Shown one piece after another: positions 41,653-49,930 of a DNA stretch of 64,000 nucleotides (its first letter is position 1; the number at the start of each line of letters is the position of its first letter). The stretch spans positions 66,866 through 130,865 of the forward strand of contig CAVKOU010000003.1 of assembly GCA_963658085.1 (NCBI GenBank), written 5' to 3'. The notes under the pieces were generated by a model. The model was not told where the DNA came from. It ran no database searches and worked only from the letters and a program-made list of their open reading frames with translations. This DNA comes from CAKRJP01 sp963658085 (GTDB lineage: Bacteria; Bacillota; Clostridia; Lachnospirales; Lachnospiraceae). The translations under genes were made by a program, and so were the position numbers.

Positions 41653-42699
41653 TTACTCTACAGAGGATTCTGAAATCTCATCAAATGTTTCCACTGCACT
41701 GTCTGCCAGATCACCTGGCACTTCAATTCCAAGATTCTCAGCAACCTTTGTATTTACATAGAATCCTGGTTCTGAAATAGTTTCAAAATTCATTTCAGAA
41801 GCACTTTTCTCTCCTTTTAAGATCTGTGCTGCCATCTTACCGGTCTGCTGTCCGAGAGCCACATAATCGATACCCTCTGCTGCCAGACATCCGATTTTCA
41901 CCTGCTCGATCTCGCTGCCAAATACCGGAACATTTTTGCTATTAGCCTTATCCAAAATCGTCGGAAGAGAAGATACTACGGTATTGTCTGTCAAGTTGGT
42001 AATGCAGTCCACCTCGCCAACAAGTTCTTCTGCTGCAAGAGGAATATCTGCTGTTGTGGAAATTCCTTTTGTTACCAATTCAAAACCATAATCCTCTACC
42101 AGATCTTCATATTCTTTAATGGCCGCCACGGAGTTAGCTTCACTGGTGGTATACATGATTCCCAATTTCTTTGCCTTTGGTAGCATCTCACGAATCATTT
42201 TTAACTGCGCCTCTACCGGAAGTTTATCAGAAGTTCCGGTTACTTCTCCCACTGAAGTTCCGTCTTCATTTGCAAGCTCCGCAGCCACCGGATCGGTGAT
42301 TGCTGTATAAACCACCGGAATATCTGCAGACTCTGCTGCGTTATATGCTGCCTGAGCTGCCGGTGTAGCAATAGCACAAATCAGATCCACCTTGTCAGAT
42401 ACAAACGCATCTGCAATCTGTGAGGAAGTTCCCATATCCGATGCAGAATTCTTATATTCCACATTCAGATTTTCTCCTTCAACAAATCCTTCCTCTTCCA
42501 AGCCTTCTAAGAATCCCTCTCTACAGTTGTCTAAAGATCCGTGCTCTGCAAACTGGGAGATTCCGATGGTTACCGCATCTTCGGAAGTTGCGGTGCTGCT
42601 ATCGGATGAAGAGGAGCTTCCTGAAGAGCTTCCGCATCCTACTGCCATTGAAGTTACGACTGTTGCTGTTAATAATACTGCTACTAATTTTTTTCTCAT
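41653..42699 (-). CDS. trpX: ABC transporter substrate-binding lipoprotein, TrpX type
   Basis: 348 residues. Signal peptide with lipobox SMAVGC (Cys22), Ser-rich linker to about residue 40, then an ABC_sub_bind (DUF534-like) periplasmic-type fold: IGISQFAEHGSLDNCREGF, ICAIATPAAQAAYNA, ITNLTDNTVVSSLPTIL. It is directly downstream of a T-box with a TGG specifier, matching the trpXYZ systems predicted to import tryptophan in Firmicutes. Ligand inferred from regulation only. Confidence 0.87.
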   Translation of the reverse strand: MRKKLVAVLLTATVVTSMAVGCGSSSGSSSSSDSSTATSEDAVTIGISQFAEHGSLDNCREGFLEGLEEEGFVEGENLNVEYKNSASDMGTSSQIADAFVSDKVDLICAIATPAAQAAYNAAESADIPVVYTAITDPVAAELANEDGTSVGEVTGTSDKLPVEAQLKMIREMLPKAKKLGIMYTTSEANSVAAIKEYEDLVEDYGFELVTKGISTTADIPLAAEELVGEVDCITNLTDNTVVSSLPTILDKANSKNVPVFGSEIEQVKIGCLAAEGIDYVALGQQTGKMAAQILKGEKSASEMNFETISEPGFYVNTKVAENLGIEVPGDLADSAVETFDEISESSVE

Positions 42700-42829
42700 G
42701 ATTTTTTCCTCTTTCTCAATTTGATATTGATGTTTCCTTCTTCATTAGCCAGAAGAAAGAACAGTTGCTGTATAAGCCAGTAAATCTTGATACCAGGGGC
42801 AAAAGACCTTATAAATTCTCATAAAAAAA

Positions 42830-43144
42830 GTCCCAGATATCAAAAAATAGATATCTGAGACGCTAATTACAAAAATAATTATCGCGGTACCACTCAAATT
42901 GACAAATTGTCCACTCTTCTGATGTACTAACATACACTCCTGATTGATAACGGGTTCGGTTCCCGACAAGCCATACTCTTATGCTTCAAGACTCTTAACG
43001 CTCTATAAAAGTCGTTACATAATTTCAAGCTGCCCTCGAAAGTCCATTCAACAACTCTCTTGATATGGCAATTCCACCATCTGCCACTCTCTAGGATCTT
43101 GATCAAGTCATCTACTACTCTTTCTCAACGGTTTGTTCTTATTA
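42830..43144 (-). promoter_or_regulatory. T-box leader, tryptophan specifier (TGG)
   Basis: The minus-strand leader of trpX contains a long stem I region from about 43130. The specifier-loop candidate is TGG (43044-43046) in GAATGGACTTTC, and the canonical T-box GAGTGGTACCGCG lies at 42883-42895. It ends in a terminator (12-base arms 42830-42841 / 42850-42861, then seven Ts). Uncharged tRNA-Trp should stabilise the antiterminator and switch on the transporter. Specifier placement was done by eye. Confidence 0.88.
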
Positions 43145-43150
43145 GCTAAT

Positions 43151-43179
43151 ACTTTACACAAGTAAATTTTCTTTGTCAA
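43151..43179 (-). promoter_or_regulatory. Promoter of the T-box/trpXYZ operon
   Basis: Minus strand: -35 TTGACA (43174-43179), 17-base spacer, -10 TAAAGT (43151-43156). Transcription would start near 43144, just before stem I of the T-box. Confidence 0.75.
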
Positions 43180-43233
43180 CCCAAAAAAATCATTTTCCTA
43201 AACAAAACACGTTTTCAGGGAACAGACTCAGGT

Positions 43234-44088
43234 TTATTTTTCTGCCAGCAGCTCCACACTCTTTACTACATGTTTTGCAAGCACAGAAGTGGTAACACTT
43301 CCTACTCCCCTAGGAACCGGACTGATATAAGAGGCCTTCTTTTCTGCCGCCTCAAAATCTACATCCCCACAGAGATTTCCATCTTCATCTACATTGATTC
43401 CCACATCTGCTACGATGGCTCCTTCTCCCACCATATCCTCTGTAATCATCTTGGCTTTTCCTGCTGCCGCCACCAATACTTCCGCTTCTCTCAAGGTTCC
43501 CGGAAGATCTTTCGTCCTTGTATGGCAAATGGTAACTGTGGCATTCTTTTGAAGCATAAGCATAGATAAAGGTCTTCCTACTACCATGCTTCTTCCTACG
43601 ATAGCTACCTTCTTTCCCGTCAGATTAATCTGATAATAATCAAGCATTTCCATAACAGCCTCGGCGGTACAAGGTGCATGTCCGGAAATATCCCCGGAAA
43701 ATACCTTCGCCATATTCACAGGGCTCATGCCATCTACATCCTTGTAAGGATCGATCATCATACGAAGAGGCTCTTCGTTTAAATGCTTCGGCAGTGGACG
43801 GAATAACAAAATGCCATGAACCTTAGGATCCTCATTCACCTTCTGAAACTCTGCCTCTAATTTTTCTTGGGAAATATCTTCCGGAAGCTCAAGTACCTTA
43901 CAGTCAATGCCCGTAAGCTCCATCCGTTTTTTTGCACCTCGCTCGTAAGCCAAGTCATCCTCTCTTGCTCCCACACGGATAATCGTAAGATTTGGGATTA
44001 TTCCCTTCTCTTTCCAACTCTCTACTTTTTCGATAATCTGGGTTTTCATGGCTTTTGCCACTTCCACTCCCAACATAACTTCTGCCAT
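43234..44088 (-). CDS. folD: Bifunctional methylene-THF dehydrogenase / methenyl-THF cyclohydrolase
   Basis: Interconverts 5,10-methylene-, methenyl- and 10-formyl-THF. 284 residues: a Lys-containing site in YERGAKKRMELTGI (the usual YVxxK reads YERGAKK here), GILLFRPLPKHLNE, DVDGMSPVNMAKVFSG, NADP loop VGRSMVVGRPLSMLM, and C-terminal PVPRGVGSVTTSVLAKHV. It follows fchA in one operon. Confidence 0.94.
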   Translation of the reverse strand: MAEVMLGVEVAKAMKTQIIEKVESWKEKGIIPNLTIIRVGAREDDLAYERGAKKRMELTGIDCKVLELPEDISQEKLEAEFQKVNEDPKVHGILLFRPLPKHLNEEPLRMMIDPYKDVDGMSPVNMAKVFSGDISGHAPCTAEAVMEMLDYYQINLTGKKVAIVGRSMVVGRPLSMLMLQKNATVTICHTRTKDLPGTLREAEVLVAAAGKAKMITEDMVGEGAIVADVGINVDEDGNLCGDVDFEAAEKKASYISPVPRGVGSVTTSVLAKHVVKSVELLAEK

Positions 44089-44141
44089 TGTTTTTCTACT
44101 CCTTCAATCACTGCAGCCATTCTGCATCTTGTTCTTATTTC

Positions 44142-44792
44142 TTACTTCAATCCGGAAACCACGTCACCATATACCTGTGTTTCCAAATCCTTTGCCTTCT
44201 GAATAATGGTTTCTGCCTTCTGGTTTAGTTTCTGTGCCAGTTCACGGTCCTTCATGGACTTAGTATTGATAAATACATTTAAAGAGGCACTCTCTACTGC
44301 CGCTCTTGCAAATAAAATTCCAACTCCCACGTCACTGAGAGCCATCTTGCTTCCCTTTTCTCCAAGGACTTTAAGATTTTCCATCACCTCATACATAATC
44401 TCCATGGATTCTAACGGAACAATACTCGCAGTATACAGAGCCTCCGCCATGATTTTTTCCTTATAAGATTTCTCTTCTTCTGTTTCTTTTGGAAGGCTAT
44501 AGGCTTTTGCCAAGGGTTCAAAGGCCTCTGCATCTTTATCCACAAAATCGATCAATTGATCTCTTAAGACTTTTAACCTCTCTCCCACCTGTAGAATTTC
44601 TTCTTCCACATCTGCATAGGTTTTCTTTCCTACTGTAAGATTTGTCACCATCATTCCAAGTGCTCCTGCCAGGGCTCCCACTGCGGAAGCTGCTCCGCCA
44701 CCTCCCGGAACCGGTGCCTTGGAAGATAACATTTCGATAAATTCTACAGCATTTCGGTCTAGCATTTTTTGATTTTCTTTTTTTAATTCCAT
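44142..44792 (-). CDS. fchA: Cyclodeaminase/methenyl-THF cyclohydrolase family protein
   Basis: About 216 residues, FTCD-C/FchA family: APVPGGGGAASAVGALAGALGMMVTNLTVG is the signature glycine-rich folate-binding region (shown to the family length), followed by helical bundles and DVGVGILFARAAVESA. It acts on formimino- or methenyl-THF. The AGGATG motif is placed for the ATG at 44792 rather than 44804. Immediately upstream of folD, which suits a one-carbon operon. Confidence 0.86.
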   Translation of the reverse strand: MELKKENQKMLDRNAVEFIEMLSSKAPVPGGGGAASAVGALAGALGMMVTNLTVGKKTYADVEEEILQVGERLKVLRDQLIDFVDKDAEAFEPLAKAYSLPKETEEEKSYKEKIMAEALYTASIVPLESMEIMYEVMENLKVLGEKGSKMALSDVGVGILFARAAVESASLNVFINTKSMKDRELAQKLNQKAETIIQKAKDLETQVYGDVVSGLK

Positions 44793-44864
44793 ATAAAATT
44801 TCATCCTATTCTATTTTTTCCAAGCAATGACATATACTTCCCCACTGTAAACAGCATAAGACTT

Positions 44865-46214
44865 TTATGCCAACCTATGAATTTTCCGTCTTACATAGAT
44901 AAAGCAGACCACCTGCATAAGGATCGTTATGATCCAGGATACCGGGTAGGATATAAATAAAAATGTAAGGCTTCTATGACTTGGAAACAATCCATAGATC
45001 CATACGATTCTGGTTCCCACGGTTCCGATAATGGAAAGCACCATCGGAACCGTGGAAAATCCCATACCTCTAAGGGCTCCCGGGAAAAGATCCATTAGAC
45101 CGCAGAAAAAGTATGTACTGGCTGTAAATGACAAAATTTCCATTCCGCAATCTACTACTCCCTGCTGATCTGTATAAATATGCAAAAGCTGATTTCCAAA
45201 AAGGTAAGCAAGTCCTCCCATCACTACAGAAATCCCCACCGACAAGATCATACAGTCAACAAGAACTCTGTCCATTCGCTTAAATTTCCGAAGACCGTAG
45301 TTCTGACTGGTAAAGCTCATGCAGGCCTGAGTGACTGCATTTACTGAAAAATACAAAAATCCCAAAATATTGTTAGCAGCGGTATAACCAGCCATGGCTG
45401 TAGAACCAAAGGAATTTACCGATGACTGCAACAGTGCATTGGAAATATTAATAACCGTACTTTGTATTCCTGCAGGGATTCCCACCTGAAAGATCTGCTT
45501 TAAGTACTCTCCTTTTATGGCAAGTTTATGAAAACGGAACTGATAGCTCCCCTCCGTAAGATAGAGACACCGAAGTACCAAAGTCCCTGACACGAGCTGA
45601 GATACAACAGTTCCAATTGCCACACCGGCAACTCCAAGATGAAATACAATCACCAAAATCAGATTTAACGCCGTGTTCATAAGACCTGCAATAATCAAAA
45701 ACATCAGTGGTCTCTTGGTATCACCTACGGCTCTTAGAATCGAAGCCCCGTAGTTATATACCATAAAAAATGGCATTCCCACAAAATAAATTCGCATGTA
45801 CAGTACAGACTGGCCAATGATATGATCCGGAGTCCCCATAAGTTTCAGGGCAAATCTAGAAAGAGTAAGCCCCACAACAGTCATGAAGATTCCACTTAAG
45901 ATTGCAAACAGAATTGCTGTATGTACCGTATCCGACATCTCTTTGTGTTTCCCTGTCGCATAAAATCTGGCCGCCAGCACGTTGGCTCCCAGGGAGATTC
46001 CTATAAATAAATTAATAAAAACTGCAATCAATGCTGTGGTAGCTCCAACGGCCGCCAAGGCATCGCTTCCACTAAATCTTCCTACCACAATAATATCCAC
46101 GGCATTAAATGTCAACTGTAACATACTGGATATCATTAATGGAATCGAAAATGATATGAGTTTATCCATAATGGATCCGTTACACATATCAATTTCATAT
46201 TTTCTACTACTCAC
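44865..46214 (-). CDS. MATE family efflux transporter
   Basis: 449 residues, 12 hydrophobic segments in two homologous halves. N-terminal LISFSIPLMISSMLQLTFNAVDIIVVGRFSGSDALAAVG is the MATE hallmark (VGRF, ALAAVG), and the second-half copy is at IPAGIQSTVINISNALLQSSVNSFG. Probably Na+- or H+-driven drug/metabolite export; substrate unknown. Start is GTG at 46214 with GAGGAGA. It precedes fchA by about 70 bases on the same strand. Confidence 0.92.
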   Translation of the reverse strand: MSSRKYEIDMCNGSIMDKLISFSIPLMISSMLQLTFNAVDIIVVGRFSGSDALAAVGATTALIAVFINLFIGISLGANVLAARFYATGKHKEMSDTVHTAILFAILSGIFMTVVGLTLSRFALKLMGTPDHIIGQSVLYMRIYFVGMPFFMVYNYGASILRAVGDTKRPLMFLIIAGLMNTALNLILVIVFHLGVAGVAIGTVVSQLVSGTLVLRCLYLTEGSYQFRFHKLAIKGEYLKQIFQVGIPAGIQSTVINISNALLQSSVNSFGSTAMAGYTAANNILGFLYFSVNAVTQACMSFTSQNYGLRKFKRMDRVLVDCMILSVGISVVMGGLAYLFGNQLLHIYTDQQGVVDCGMEILSFTASTYFFCGLMDLFPGALRGMGFSTVPMVLSIIGTVGTRIVWIYGLFPSHRSLTFLFISYPVSWIITILMQVVCFIYVRRKIHRLA

Positions 46215-46256
46215 GATCTTCTCCTCTAATTGTAACGCAAATTATAACTCAAAGTC

Positions 46257-46282
46257 GAATGGCAGCTAAAAAGCTGCCATTC
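46257..46282 (-). terminator. Hairpin after the papain-like protease gene
   Basis: Perfect 11-bp stem (46257-46267 / 46272-46282) with loop AAAA, 26 bases after the stop. No long T run follows on the minus strand, so termination efficiency is uncertain. Confidence 0.6.
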
Positions 46283-46307
46283 CCCCATTGATAATCATTT
46301 AAATATT

Positions 46308-48971
46308 CTAGTAGATAAACGTTCTAGAATCACTGGTTCTGATTCCTTCGTAATTGTCTGATGGTACAGCCCCACCTTTCTCTACCAATACGATCTGTAT
46401 ACCCTCCAGTCGTTTCCCAAGGCCTTCAGAACCTGCAGCCAATCCGTTTTTCGTCCATCCAAGCCATCCGTAGGTTTGGATGTGGACTCTATAGTAGACA
46501 TCATAATATTGTTCCATATTCCCTGTCAGCTTAATGCAAATAGCTTCCAAACGCTTCGCCTCTCCGCTGGTTCCTGACATCTCGCCGTTTTGTACCCAAT
46601 TACTTGAGTCATTTGCATCCTGCTGCCAGCCATAGGTCTGCACATGGGTAGTATAAGCAATTCCTCCGCTGTGATCTGTATTTGCCAGGGAAATTTTAAT
46701 TCCTTCCAAACGCTTTGCCAAGCCACTGGTTCCTGCCATGATACCGTTGCTTACAGTAGACTGCCAGCCATAGGTTTGGACATGCGTACTGTAGTTTACT
46801 GATACTTCTTTTGCACGCATAGCCTCTGTAGCAGTAGAAGTCACGCCCTGGTAAGTGGCATCCGGAGCATCGCCTCCCTTTTCAACCAATACGATTTGAA
46901 TCGCCTCCAGACGTTTTCCATAACCGGAGCTTCCTGCAGACTCTCCATTTTTAGCCCAGCCAAGCCATCCGTAAGTCTGAGCGTGAACACGGTAATATAC
47001 ATCATAGTGTTCTGCCACTTCTCCTGTCAGCTGAATCTTGATGGCCTCTAGTCGTTTCGCCTCGCCGCTAGTCCCTGCCATGTCTCCATTTGCAGTCCAT
47101 GTAGAAACATCATCCATATCTGCCTGCCAGCCGTAGGTCTGAACATGGGCAGTATAGCTGATACCTCCTTCATAAGGAGTATCTTTTAAGGTAATGTTGA
47201 TTCCCTCCAGACGTTTTGCCTCTCCACTGGTTCCTGACACAACACCGTCTTTTACCCAGTTTTGCCAACCGTAGGTCTGGACATGGGTCTTATACTGAAC
47301 AGATGCCTCTGCATGACCTACATTATTTGTATAAGCCTTCACGCAATAATTTCCGCCGGATTCTTCCTGGTAGGAATTATTTTCCAGATATAAGCTTCTT
47401 CCATCATTTCCACTTACCGCCTGAGTCCATATGCCTCCGCCTCCATCTGCAGTGCTATGCTCCTGATAAATCGCTGATTCCTGATCCAACGTTACCACCA
47501 CCGCATAGGTAGAGCCAGGAGTCAAGCTAACTTCCGAATTTAAAGGTACCGTGTACATTCCCTCATAGGTCGTATCACCCTCTGTAGTGGCACTTTCCTG
47601 CAAGGTTCCACTGGTAGGATCCTTTGCATTCTGAAGATCTGTATAAATACTGATCTTATAGTGTACATCTGACTTTCCAAGAGCAATGGAAACAGCCTTT
47701 AAGTTTTCTGCTGTGATTCCATTTACCTGTTTTGTGGTAAAAACATTTGCCACTGTAGTATTTCTGGAAGTCACTACTCCAAGACCTCCATCCAACTGAT
47801 AGTTATTATCATAGTAATCTGCCTGACCAGGCACCGTAGCGTCAAAGGCCCAAGCACTCTTTTGGATAGAACTGGTCTCATAGGATACCCAAAAATAATC
47901 CGCTTCATTTTCTGTAGATCCCCAACTATTTCTCACTAACCAAGCTCCATCTGCGGAAGGACGATTATTTTCCGGGAAATTGTCCTTGGAATAAGTATCA
48001 TCCCAACCAACGATCACAACAGTATGACTTCCCTGCGGATCTTTTGTGCCATCTGTATCGTAATAAGTATAGGTCCCATTGCTGTCGGTTTGCATGAGAT
48101 CTCCATTTAAGTATAGCATGATTCCGGCAGCGCCATAATCTCTCACTGCCTTCTTCACGGCATCTGGCTGTTCTTTCAAATTAATCTTATAATAATTTTG
48201 CAAATGAGCCACATCCGCATCATAAGCCAATGAACTGTCTAAACCGCTGTTAATAGTAGCTTCAGCACTTCCATAGTCTGCGGAGGACTCGGATGCCGCA
48301 CCGATCCACTGTGCAAGTCTTCTTGCTGCATAACCGTAATTACCGCCCCGACTAAGATAATTAGGGGATCCTCCATAACTAGAAACATCTCCTGTTGTAC
48401 CATTTAAAGGATCTGTTACAAAATTATAGGTAAAATAACTTAATTGCAATTCGCTTAAATCTATCGATGAATCTGCCAATCCCTGATTTATCAGGTTAAA
48501 TTCCATCATTCCCAAAGCTGCAAAAGCCCAGCAGGTTCCATATCCTCCCTGTGCTCTTGCCGCAGGATAATTTTCTCTTAAAGCTGTTACATCATTTTGA
48601 TAAGCGGCCGGTAGCCCGGCACTTCGATAAAGATTGATTGACTCCTCTGTCACATCCACCTCTTCATCTTCTTCCGTCTCCAAATATCCGCCTCCCGTAA
48701 CTACAGAAGAATCCAAATACTGAGAAACCTCGCCGTCTGATGTGACATCCTGGGTAATTTCTTCTGAAGCCACTGCATTTTCTGATGTGACATCCTGAGA
48801 AGCTTCCTCTGAAGCAGCCTCACTTTCAGATACTGTATTCTGCGTACTTTCTTCTCCGGAAGCCTCCACACTTACCTCTCCACCGGAAGTAGGTTCTTCG
48901 GCAAATGCAGGAGTAATTAAAGATATACTTAAGGCAAAGGCCAAAAAAGTAGCCAAAAATTTTCTCTTCAT
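46308..48971 (-). CDS. Secreted papain-like (C1) protease with six ChW repeats
   Basis: 887 residues. Signal peptide 1-24 (AFAEE site); Glu/Ser/Val-rich linker 25-110. C1-type peptidase with oxyanion Gln141, nucleophile Cys147 (GTCWAFA), His315 (GSHTVVIVGWDD) and Asn347 (RNSWG); then a beta-rich lectin-like region to about 557. Six ChW (clostridial hydrophobic Trp) repeats follow at 558-887, each with QTYGW...G...KRLE-I. They form two copies of a 46-52-69/65 residue triplet. ChW repeats bind cell wall or host glycans. Downstream of metA on the same strand; probably an extracellular or surface protease. Confidence 0.92.
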   Translation of the reverse strand: MKRKFLATFLAFALSISLITPAFAEEPTSGGEVSVEASGEESTQNTVSESEAASEEASQDVTSENAVASEEITQDVTSDGEVSQYLDSSVVTGGGYLETEEDEEVDVTEESINLYRSAGLPAAYQNDVTALRENYPAARAQGGYGTCWAFAALGMMEFNLINQGLADSSIDLSELQLSYFTYNFVTDPLNGTTGDVSSYGGSPNYLSRGGNYGYAARRLAQWIGAASESSADYGSAEATINSGLDSSLAYDADVAHLQNYYKINLKEQPDAVKKAVRDYGAAGIMLYLNGDLMQTDSNGTYTYYDTDGTKDPQGSHTVVIVGWDDTYSKDNFPENNRPSADGAWLVRNSWGSTENEADYFWVSYETSSIQKSAWAFDATVPGQADYYDNNYQLDGGLGVVTSRNTTVANVFTTKQVNGITAENLKAVSIALGKSDVHYKISIYTDLQNAKDPTSGTLQESATTEGDTTYEGMYTVPLNSEVSLTPGSTYAVVVTLDQESAIYQEHSTADGGGGIWTQAVSGNDGRSLYLENNSYQEESGGNYCVKAYTNNVGHAEASVQYKTHVQTYGWQNWVKDGVVSGTSGEAKRLEGINITLKDTPYEGGISYTAHVQTYGWQADMDDVSTWTANGDMAGTSGEAKRLEAIKIQLTGEVAEHYDVYYRVHAQTYGWLGWAKNGESAGSSGYGKRLEAIQIVLVEKGGDAPDATYQGVTSTATEAMRAKEVSVNYSTHVQTYGWQSTVSNGIMAGTSGLAKRLEGIKISLANTDHSGGIAYTTHVQTYGWQQDANDSSNWVQNGEMSGTSGEAKRLEAICIKLTGNMEQYYDVYYRVHIQTYGWLGWTKNGLAAGSEGLGKRLEGIQIVLVEKGGAVPSDNYEGIRTSDSRTFIY
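46311..47300 (-). repeat. Tandem duplication of a three-ChW-repeat block
   Basis: Block A (46800-47300, residues 558-724) and block B (46311-46799, residues 725-887) each contain ChW units of 46, 52 and 69 or 65 residues in the same order with matching sequence classes. This points to one duplication of a triplet rather than six independent additions. Confidence 0.85.
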
Positions 48972-48992
48972 ATAACTGCCATCCCCTCTCTT

Positions 48993-49925
48993 TTAAATAG
49001 TTGTGAAATCCGGTGCCCCTTTAAGATCATAAGGTGTCACCTGGTATACATAATAATTCAACCAATTGGTATACAAGTTATTTGAAACAGATCTCCAGGT
49101 AAGTAAAGGCTTATTTTCCGGATTGTCTTCCGGATAATAATTCTTTGGAATGTCAATCGGAAGACCCTTAGACATATCCCTTTTATACTCTGAATCCAAT
49201 GTCATGCGATCGTATTCCGGATGCCCCATAACAAAAATCTGTCTTCCTTCTTTGGCACTGGCCAGGAAAACGCCCGCCTCGTCGGATTCTGCCAAGATCG
49301 TAAGATCCTTGTGTGCTCGGATTTTTTCTACCGGAACATCCGTATGCCTGGAGTGTGGTGCAAGAAATACATCATCAAATCCCCGGACCAATGGGATCTT
49401 TCGATTCAAGACTCTGTGCCTGTAAATTCCAAAAAGCTTCTTATCTAACAAACATTTATCAATTCCATAATGATAGTATAGTGCCGCCTGGGCTCCCCAG
49501 CAAATGTGTAAGGTAGAAGTCACATGGGTTTCTGTCCAGTCCATAAGGACTTTAAGTTCCTCCCAGTAGTCCACTTCTTCAAAGTGAATTTTCTCTACCG
49601 GTGCCCCGGTAATAATAAAACCATCAAATCTTCGATCTTTGATATCTGAAAAACGCACATAAAACTGATTCAAATGGCTCAGTGCTGTATTCTTAGACTC
49701 GTGACTTGACAAGGTCACAAAGGTAACATTTACCTGCAACGGAGTATTGGAAAGAAGTCTAAGCACCTGCAATTCCGTGTCTTCTTTTAAGGGCATCAAA
49801 TTCAAAATTCCGATCTCAATAGGACGAATATTTTGATGGGTTGCCCGATGTTCGTCCATTACAAAAATATTTTCAGTTTCCAGAATCTCTTTTACCGGGA
49901 GATCATTCTGTACTTTAATTGGCAT
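48993..49925 (-). CDS. metA: Homoserine O-acetyltransferase (MetA/MetAA family)
   Basis: First committed step of methionine synthesis. 310 residues: N-terminal PIEIGILNLMPLK, catalytic Cys142 in HICWGAQAALYYHYGI, and MGHPEYDRMTL. Residue 111 in FIITGAPVE is Glu; Glu at this position is associated with acetyl-CoA use, whereas Gly gives succinyl-CoA, so the acetyl product is inferred. Followed by the C1 protease gene; the AI-2E-type permease is 5 bases upstream. Confidence 0.94.
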   Translation of the reverse strand: MPIKVQNDLPVKEILETENIFVMDEHRATHQNIRPIEIGILNLMPLKEDTELQVLRLLSNTPLQVNVTFVTLSSHESKNTALSHLNQFYVRFSDIKDRRFDGFIITGAPVEKIHFEEVDYWEELKVLMDWTETHVTSTLHICWGAQAALYYHYGIDKCLLDKKLFGIYRHRVLNRKIPLVRGFDDVFLAPHSRHTDVPVEKIRAHKDLTILAESDEAGVFLASAKEGRQIFVMGHPEYDRMTLDSEYKRDMSKGLPIDIPKNYYPEDNPENKPLLTWRSVSNNLYTNWLNYYVYQVTPYDLKGAPDFTTI

Positions 49926-49930
49926 AATCT

